Notes under the pieces: generated by a model
What the model saw: only the letters and a program-made list of their open reading frames with translations
What the model was told of the DNA's origin: nothing
Databases searched by the model: none
Source of the DNA: Proteus penneri
GTDB lineage: Bacteria; Pseudomonadota; Gammaproteobacteria; Enterobacterales; Enterobacteriaceae
Reading direction: 5' to 3'
Assembly: GCF_003144535.1 (NCBI RefSeq)
Contig: NZ_PHFJ01000004.1
Coordinates: 248,001 to 312,000 of the forward strand
DNA: 64,000 bases
Shown here: piece after piece, positions 58,420 to 64,000 of the stretch
How the letters are laid out: every line of letters begins with the position of its first letter
How positions within the stretch are numbered: position 1 is the stretch's first letter
Translations under genes and position numbers: made by a program

Positions 58420-59967
58420 ATGCTTATGTCAGTTAATAGCGAAAGTATTTCAAAAAGTACAACAACAGTACTTGATGAGTCCGCGAATAGCGGTGTTTAT
58501 GCCTCTCTCTTTGAAAAAATCAATCTCACACCTGTTTCTCAGGTAAGTGATATTAATATCTTCCAAGACAATAGCGCTCTGGCAGATACAACAGCAAATG
58601 AGCGCGTTACTATTGCCGTTCAAGTTTTTCTCGATCGTCTAAAATCCTCAGGTCAAAAAGTCGAACGTTTAGACCGAAACTTACTTGATCACCATATTGC
58701 TGATCTAGATAGACAAATTAGCCAACAACTTGATGAAGTCATGCATCACGCTGAATTTCAAAAAATTGAATCCGCATGGCGTGGGTTAAAATTCTTAGTT
58801 GATCGCACTGATTTTCGTCAAAATGTTAGAATTGAGCTACTCGATATAGCTAAAGATGATTTACGCCAAGATTTTGAGGATTGCCCAGAAACAATCCAAA
58901 GCGGTCTATATCACCATACTTATATCGAAGAATACGATACTCCGGGTGGCGAACCTATTGCGGCTATTATCTCTAACTATGAGTTTGATCGCGGTCCTCA
59001 AGATATCGCTTTACTACGTAATATTGCGAAAGTTTCAGCTTCTGCACATATGCCATTCATAGGTTCTGTTGGTCCAGCCTTTTTTGGTAAAGAATCCATG
59101 GAAGAAGTTGCTGCCATTAAAGACATCAGTAACTACTTTGACCGTGCTGAATACATCAAATGGAAATCTTTCCGTGACTCTGATGATGCCCGCTATATTG
59201 GCTTGACGATGCCGCGCGTTTTAGGTCGTCTTCCTTATGGACCAGACACCATTCCTGTACGTAGCTTTAATTATATTGAAGAAGTAAAAGGTCCAGACCA
59301 TGAAAAATATTTGTGGACAAATGCAACCTTTGCTTTTGCTGCCAATATGGTTAAAAGCTTTATTAACAATGGTTGGTGTGTACAAATTCGTGGCCCTCAA
59401 GCAGGTGGAGCGGTAAAAGATTTACCTATTCATCTTTTTGATTTAGGAACAGGGAGTCAGGTCAAAATTCCATCTGAAGTGATGATCCCTGAAACACGAG
59501 AATTTGAATTTGCCAATCTCGGTTTTATTCCATTGTCTTACTATAAAAACCGTGATTATTCTTGTTTCTTCTCTGCAAACTCTGCGCAAAAACCTGCTAT
59601 TTATGAAACATCTGATGCAACAGCGAATAGCCGTATCAATGCGCGTTTACCTTATATTTTCCTCCTTTCCCGAATTGCTCATTATCTGAAATTAATTCAA
59701 CGTGAAAATATTGGTACGACAAAAGATCGTCGTTTATTAGAACTTGAGTTGAATAATTGGGTTCGTAGTTTAGTGACCGAAATGACTGATCCAAGTGATG
59801 ATTTGCAAGCCTCTCACCCGCTTCGTGATGCCAAAGTGGTAGTCGAAGATATTGAAGATAATCCAGGCTTTTTCAGAGTGAAGCTGTATGCCGTTCCTCA
59901 CTTCCAAGTGGAAGGAATGGATGTCGATCTCTCGTTAGTATCTCAAATGCCAAAAGCGAAAGCATAA
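58420..59967 (+). CDS. tssC: Type VI secretion sheath large subunit TssC
   Basis: 515 residues (VipB). Conserved blocks are SAWRGLKFLVDRTDF, YEFDRGPQDIALLRNIAKVS, FRDSDDARYIGLTMPRVLGR, PYGPDT and FLLSRIAHYLKL. It has the usual Proteus-like C terminus with the ClpV-accessible region. Assembles with TssB; contraction drives the Hcp tube outwards. Confidence 0.97.
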   Translation: MLMSVNSESISKSTTTVLDESANSGVYASLFEKINLTPVSQVSDINIFQDNSALADTTANERVTIAVQVFLDRLKSSGQKVERLDRNLLDHHIADLDRQISQQLDEVMHHAEFQKIESAWRGLKFLVDRTDFRQNVRIELLDIAKDDLRQDFEDCPETIQSGLYHHTYIEEYDTPGGEPIAAIISNYEFDRGPQDIALLRNIAKVSASAHMPFIGSVGPAFFGKESMEEVAAIKDISNYFDRAEYIKWKSFRDSDDARYIGLTMPRVLGRLPYGPDTIPVRSFNYIEEVKGPDHEKYLWTNATFAFAANMVKSFINNGWCVQIRGPQAGGAVKDLPIHLFDLGTGSQVKIPSEVMIPETREFEFANLGFIPLSYYKNRDYSCFFSANSAQKPAIYETSDATANSRINARLPYIFLLSRIAHYLKLIQRENIGTTKDRRLLELELNNWVRSLVTEMTDPSDDLQASHPLRDAKVVVEDIEDNPGFFRVKLYAVPHFQVEGMDVDLSLVSQMPKAKA

Positions 59968-59979
59968 GGTGAAACACGG

Positions 59980-61317
59980 ATGAAAATATACCGCCCCCTC
60001 TGGAGTGATGGGGCCTTTTTGGCTCCTCAGCAATTTCAACAACAAGCAAGATGGGATAGCTATCTCACTAGCACTATTGCCAATATGACGATTGCATCAA
60101 CATGGGGCGTGATTTGTGCTGAGTTTGATGAAAGTGCTTTAACTATTTCACGCCTTAGCGCACAAAAATTAATTGTGTGTTTTCCTGACGGCACGCTAGT
60201 TGATACAACGCTAGCTGACAACTTACCGCCCGTTAATGAGCTTAGTCATTATTCACAACATCAAACACTTGATATCGTTCTCGCATTACCTCTATTACTG
60301 GCTAATGGTGGCAATCTTATGCAAGAAGGACGCTCTGATAGGCCACAACCGTTCTATCAAGAGTGGATGAAAGTACAAGATTTAATTGGTCAAGAACAGA
60401 CGGATATCGCCGTGTTAAGGCACAATATTACTTTGCGTTATGCTCATGAAGAAAATAGCGCATACATGACTTGTCCCATCGCTCGATTAATCCGCAATGC
60501 CCAAGGTGCATGGGAAATAGATAAACATTTTATTCCCCCATTATTGAGTTGTAGTGCAAGCGATGAATTAACCACATTATTCTCAGAATTCATGCATCGT
60601 TTAGTCGCCAAGCGTCGCCGCCTAATGACTATGCGCCGTGAAAATAATGAGCAGATGGCTGATTTTGCTGTCGCTGATGTCTCGCTCTTTTGGCTACTAA
60701 ATGCGATAAACAGTGCTGAGCCTGTATTAAGTGAATTACTCTCATCAATGGGGCGTCATCCAGAGCTTCTTTATCGTGAATTAGTACGTCTAGCGGGTGC
60801 ACTACTGACATTTTCACTCGACCATGAAAATGGTGATATTCCGCTTTATCAACACTCATTTCCTGAACAGGTTTTTCCACCGTTATTTAGCTTACTGAAT
60901 ACTCTGTTAGAAGCGAGTTTACCTTCACGAGTGATTAGTATTGCTCTTGATAAAGAAGGGCCATTCTGGCGTGGCGAATTGCATGATCCTCGCCTACGCG
61001 AAGATGCTGATTTCTATCTTTCAGTACGTTCTGCATTGCCAGCTCATTTGTTGATCACTCAGTTTCCATTACTTTGTAAAGCGGGTAGTAATGACGATGT
61101 TGCTAGTGTGGTTAATGTCGCACTTAATGGTATTCCATTACAGCCATTAACACATGTTCCTGCCGCTATCCCACTGCGTTTAGAAAATCACTATTTTGCA
61201 CTTGAACTCAATAATTCAGCTGGTCAAGCCATGCTCTCTTCAGGTCACTGTGCTTTTTATGTGCCAGGAACATTAGGTGAAATTCAGCTAGAACTTTTTG
61301 CGGTACTTCGCTCATGA
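59980..61317 (+). CDS. tssK: Type VI baseplate protein TssK
   Basis: 445 residues, the family length. N-terminal MKIYRPLWSDGAFLAPQQFQ with the WxxGxFLxPQHFQ-like signature, a helical middle and a receptor-binding-like C-terminal domain. It links the baseplate to the membrane complex (TssL, TssM). It overlaps tssL by four bases (ATGA). Confidence 0.95.
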   Translation: MKIYRPLWSDGAFLAPQQFQQQARWDSYLTSTIANMTIASTWGVICAEFDESALTISRLSAQKLIVCFPDGTLVDTTLADNLPPVNELSHYSQHQTLDIVLALPLLLANGGNLMQEGRSDRPQPFYQEWMKVQDLIGQEQTDIAVLRHNITLRYAHEENSAYMTCPIARLIRNAQGAWEIDKHFIPPLLSCSASDELTTLFSEFMHRLVAKRRRLMTMRRENNEQMADFAVADVSLFWLLNAINSAEPVLSELLSSMGRHPELLYRELVRLAGALLTFSLDHENGDIPLYQHSFPEQVFPPLFSLLNTLLEASLPSRVISIALDKEGPFWRGELHDPRLREDADFYLSVRSALPAHLLITQFPLLCKAGSNDDVASVVNVALNGIPLQPLTHVPAAIPLRLENHYFALELNNSAGQAMLSSGHCAFYVPGTLGEIQLELFAVLRS

Positions 61318-61982
61318 TAACGAATACAAGAACAGCTAAAAATAACATGATTGATATGCTTTTTGCTGATACTTGGTTAATGGTATGTCAGCTACGTCAA
61401 GGTGCTGAAATTACTGATGGCAAAGCCTTCTATCAACGCGTCTGTGAACATATTGATAAAACACGCCAACAACTCACAGAAAAAGGCTATTCCCAATCTG
61501 CCATCGAAAATATGCTTTATGCACAATGTGCATTAATTGATGAAAGCGTGATGAATCGTACCGAGCGTGATGACGGTTACATTCAGTGGATACAATCCCC
61601 ATTACAAGCCAAGTATTTCAATACATTAGAAGCAGGTGACAAACTATGGGATAGGTTGCGTAATCTATTAAATGAGCCAGCACCTAACCATGATGTACTT
61701 ATTTGTTTTCACCGTGTGATTACACTGGGCTTTGTTGGTAAATATCGCCAAACCAATGCCCCTGAACGTGAACAAATTATTGAACTACTCAATACTCAAC
61801 TTCCCACCTATGCACTATCAAATGATTTACCTTTAGTGATGAAACCCAAGCCTCGTATAAATCGTCGTCATATTTATTGGTTAGGTTGGTTTGGGGGAAT
61901 TGTGGTGCTTGCCATGCTGTGGTGGGGTTTTTCTGTGTCATTAGAAAATTTACTTCAACAATGGGTCATACAAGGAAAGTGA
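61314..61982 (+). CDS. tssL: Type VI membrane-complex protein TssL (DotU)
   Basis: 222 residues. Cytoplasmic DotU helical domain with ENMLYAQCALIDESVMNR and FHRVITLGFVGKYR, then one C-terminal membrane helix (HIYWLGWFGGIVVLAMLWWG). It recruits TssK to the inner membrane. No peptidoglycan-binding extension, which is instead on the next protein. It overlaps the next start by one base (TGATG). Confidence 0.95.
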   Translation: MITNTRTAKNNMIDMLFADTWLMVCQLRQGAEITDGKAFYQRVCEHIDKTRQQLTEKGYSQSAIENMLYAQCALIDESVMNRTERDDGYIQWIQSPLQAKYFNTLEAGDKLWDRLRNLLNEPAPNHDVLICFHRVITLGFVGKYRQTNAPEREQIIELLNTQLPTYALSNDLPLVMKPKPRINRRHIYWLGWFGGIVVLAMLWWGFSVSLENLLQQWVIQGK

Positions 61983-63700
61983 TGCAAAAAAATAGGATAA
62001 AACAGTGTATTACATTGTTTTCAGCAAGCTTATTATTGTGGTTGCTTTGGGGATTTTGGTCTTTTGGTAAAGAGATCTCCTATTTTCTGACGGCCTTTAT
62101 TTGTATTGTCACACTCTCTTTATGCGTCTGGTTTTTCCGTCAGCAGAAAAGTACTCCCTACCTTAAAAATGCGCTTACAAATCTACTCCCTCCTGATAAC
62201 TATCAAGGCGCTGTTATTATTGTTTGTGGTCAATCACAAATGCTTTTTCATGAAAACCAGACCTATCGGGAAACAGCGAAAGGTTGGTATATTCGCGCTG
62301 CCTCTCCTATTGATTTGATCAACATCACTCAACATATTGTTGATATTGCCCCCTTACAATTACGTCGATTATCACTGTTATACGCTTTATTACCTGAACA
62401 GCAATTACAGCTAGAAGAAGTAACTCAAGAAACACTTAATTGGCGTCGTGCTATTCATGAAAGCAATAAAAAAACAGGTAAAACATTACCTTTTTGGGTA
62501 ACACTTTATCTTAACTCTCCAGTTAATTATCTCAATTCACATTTTGATGATATAACACCGTGGATAATCTATTTAAATGACCAACCAGAGTTACTTGTTA
62601 TCTCTGATAATCTGGCAACTCAATCTATTTCAACATGGTTATCACAAAATAGAGAGCAAACTGAAAACCAACTCACCATGGCTCTCTGGCTTGATCAATT
62701 ACTCGCTTGGTTAAAAAGTGAATTTATTCCTCTGCTTACAGTTGCTCAGTCAGGTACTCCGAGTCTCATACCTGTTGCTTGGGCAATGCAGTTTACAACT
62801 GTTCCTACCATTTCAAATAATAGTTGGGCTCAATTTATTCACCATAAAACCACGTTATTTCCGACGATTATTAAAACATCAAATAATAATGACGAATTAC
62901 CCTTACCAGACATTGTGATTGATAAACTCACTTACGATGTCAATTTATTAAAAATAGAAACTACCTTTGGTGTTATTGGCATGATTTGTGGATTATTTCT
63001 TATTGGTGCGCTCTCTGGTAGTTATCACCATAACAAGCAATTAATCTACGATAATAGTAATGATATCAATCACTTTAAAAGTATTAGCGATGAGAATTTA
63101 GAACCTAAAAAAGTGGCTTATCAACAGTTACTTTCAGATGCGACATTTCTCTCTCATTGGCAACGAGAAGGTATTCCTGCTCGCTATTCTTTAGCGTTAT
63201 ATCAAGGAAATAACATCTTACCTTATTTGCATGCCTTGCTCAGTTCATGGGCTCCCCCACAACCACCAGCACCGATCATCGTACAAGAAGTTCCTGAAAT
63301 GGTGACGCTAGATAGTCTGGCTCTCTTCGCTTCAGGTCAATACAAATTAAAAAATGAAGCCACCAAAGTGCTTGTTGATGCGCTTATCAATATAAAAGCC
63401 AAACCTGGTTGGTTAATTGTTATTTCTGGGTACACCGACAACACTGGTAATCCCGATTTAAACCAAAAACTTTCTCTTAAACGAGCTGAAGCCGTACGTG
63501 ACTGGATGATCAAAACCAGTGATATCGCCCCCTCTTGCTTTGCAGTGCAAGGATATGGCCAACATCAGCCCGTTGCAGATAACTCAACACTGGATGGACG
63601 AGCTCGTAATCGTCGAGTTGAAATTCGCCTGATACCTCAAGCTGACGCTTGTCAGGTATTAGCTGATGACCTTACGCCACTGAAGGATAGTGGCAACTAA
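61982..63700 (+). CDS. Type VI-associated OmpA-domain membrane protein (TagL-like)
   Basis: 572 residues from ATG at 61982 (AAGGAAAG upstream; a longer in-frame start lies inside tssL and is rejected). Two N-terminal membrane helices (residues 12-55), a middle region of about 250 residues, a third helix near 335-355 (GVIGMICGLFLIGALSGSY). A C-terminal OmpA/MotB domain follows with ISGYTDNTGNPDLNQKLSLK RAEAVRDW and RARNRRVEIRL. It presumably anchors TssL to peptidoglycan. The large middle part has no family I recognise. Confidence 0.85.
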   Translation: MQKNRIKQCITLFSASLLLWLLWGFWSFGKEISYFLTAFICIVTLSLCVWFFRQQKSTPYLKNALTNLLPPDNYQGAVIIVCGQSQMLFHENQTYRETAKGWYIRAASPIDLINITQHIVDIAPLQLRRLSLLYALLPEQQLQLEEVTQETLNWRRAIHESNKKTGKTLPFWVTLYLNSPVNYLNSHFDDITPWIIYLNDQPELLVISDNLATQSISTWLSQNREQTENQLTMALWLDQLLAWLKSEFIPLLTVAQSGTPSLIPVAWAMQFTTVPTISNNSWAQFIHHKTTLFPTIIKTSNNNDELPLPDIVIDKLTYDVNLLKIETTFGVIGMICGLFLIGALSGSYHHNKQLIYDNSNDINHFKSISDENLEPKKVAYQQLLSDATFLSHWQREGIPARYSLALYQGNNILPYLHALLSSWAPPQPPAPIIVQEVPEMVTLDSLALFASGQYKLKNEATKVLVDALINIKAKPGWLIVISGYTDNTGNPDLNQKLSLKRAEAVRDWMIKTSDIAPSCFAVQGYGQHQPVADNSTLDGRARNRRVEIRLIPQADACQVLADDLTPLKDSGN

Positions 63701-63722
63701 CCCTTAAAAAGGAGATGTAAAA

Positions 63723-64000
63723 ATGGCTATTCCTGTATACCTCTGGTTAAAAGATGACGGTAATGCGGATATCAAAGGCTCTGTGAATGTTCAAGATCGT
63801 GAAGGCAGTATTGAAGTCGTTGCTCAAGATCACAACTTGTATATTCCAACAGATAACAATACTGGCAAATTAACCGGTACACGTATCCATACCCCCTTTA
63901 TTTTTGTCAAAGAAATTGATGCTTCCAGCCCGTATCTATACAAGGCAGTGACAACTGGACAAACATTGAAAAAGGCCGAGTTTAAGTGGTATCGCATCGA
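63723..64000 (+). CDS. hcp: Hcp (TssD) tube protein, cut by window end
   Basis: 92 codons from ATG at 63723 with AGGAGATG upstream. MAIPVYLWLKDDGNADIKGS, then HTPFIFVKEIDASSPYLYKA and TGQTLKKAEFKWYRI are unmistakable Hcp blocks. Hcp hexamers stack into the inner tube fired by the TssBC sheath. The name clashes with hybrid-cluster protein hcp at 11532, an unrelated protein. Confidence 0.96.
   Translation, partial: MAIPVYLWLKDDGNADIKGSVNVQDREGSIEVVAQDHNLYIPTDNNTGKLTGTRIHTPFIFVKEIDASSPYLYKAVTTGQTLKKAEFKWYRI

Noticed and set aside
61877-61981. Long start of the OmpA-domain protein inside tssL
   Set aside because: The 35 added residues overlap tssL in another frame and lack membrane-protein character; ATG at 61982 gives the normal TGATG coupling.

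Overview
The window reads as chromosomal DNA of an enteric gammaproteobacterium of the genus Proteus, probably of the vulgaris group. Three things point there: the low GC content; housekeeping genes (speA, speB, metK, sprT, hcp-hcr, clcA, yceI) that resemble but are not identical to their E. coli versions; and a 1021-residue lyase that matches, residue for residue at all four catalytic positions, the chondroitinase ABC I known from Proteus vulgaris. I saw no tRNA or rRNA gene, CRISPR array, integrase or insertion sequence. All comparisons with known proteins are from memory and no search was run.

Layout. Positions 1-1293 hold the 5' two thirds (minus strand) of a very AT-rich toxin-like gene carrying the conserved blocks of the edema factor/ExoY nucleotidyl cyclase family. 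Positions 1559-26580 are mostly core genes with a few accessory ones: agmatine synthesis (speA, speB), metK behind MetJ boxes, a YeeE/YedE sulfur-transport pair with a BigR-type repressor, sprT, an MgtE magnesium transporter behind an M-box riboswitch, hcp-hcr behind an NsrR-like operator, an aldehyde dehydrogenase with a possible sigma54 promoter, an alanine symporter, clcA, tehB, a Kch-type potassium channel, an Ntn amide hydrolase, yceJ-yceI, an RpiR-type regulator, a small YadA-like adhesin and an acetyltransferase.

Positions 26906-57192 form one 30-kb chondroitin/dermatan sulfate utilisation island in three blocks. Block 1 (+): Tat sulfatase, OmpG-like porin, autotransporter, chondroitinase ABC I, chondroitinase ABC II. 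Block 2 (-, read from 49102 down to 39081): agaR, kbaZ, agaS, the complete PTS agaV-agaW-agaE-agaF, agaA, kduI, kduD and a GH105 unsaturated glucuronyl hydrolase. Block 3 (+): sulfatase-maturating radical SAM enzyme, Sec sulfatase, a DUF2264 protein, then kbaY, kdgK, eda and a DJ-1/PfpI protein. Together they give a nearly closed pathway. Exported lyases cut the polymer, periplasmic sulfatases remove sulfate, the mannose-family PTS brings in GalNAc or perhaps the whole unsaturated disaccharide, and GH105 splits it. The uronate half then goes KduI-KduD-KdgK-Eda, and the GalNAc half goes AgaA-AgaS-KbaYZ. A dedicated tagatose-6-phosphate kinase is the only step not seen. Repeated CTTTC motifs ten bases apart in front of the blocks suggest shared AgaR control.

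Between the convergent blocks 1 and 2 lies a tandem duplication (about 512-516 bp period) of a hok/sok-like type I toxin-antitoxin locus. Copy 1 encodes an intact 50-residue Hok-like peptide; copy 2 is frameshifted. The window closes with a type VI secretion operon (tssB, tssC, tssK, tssL, an OmpA-domain membrane protein, hcp), which runs off the right edge.
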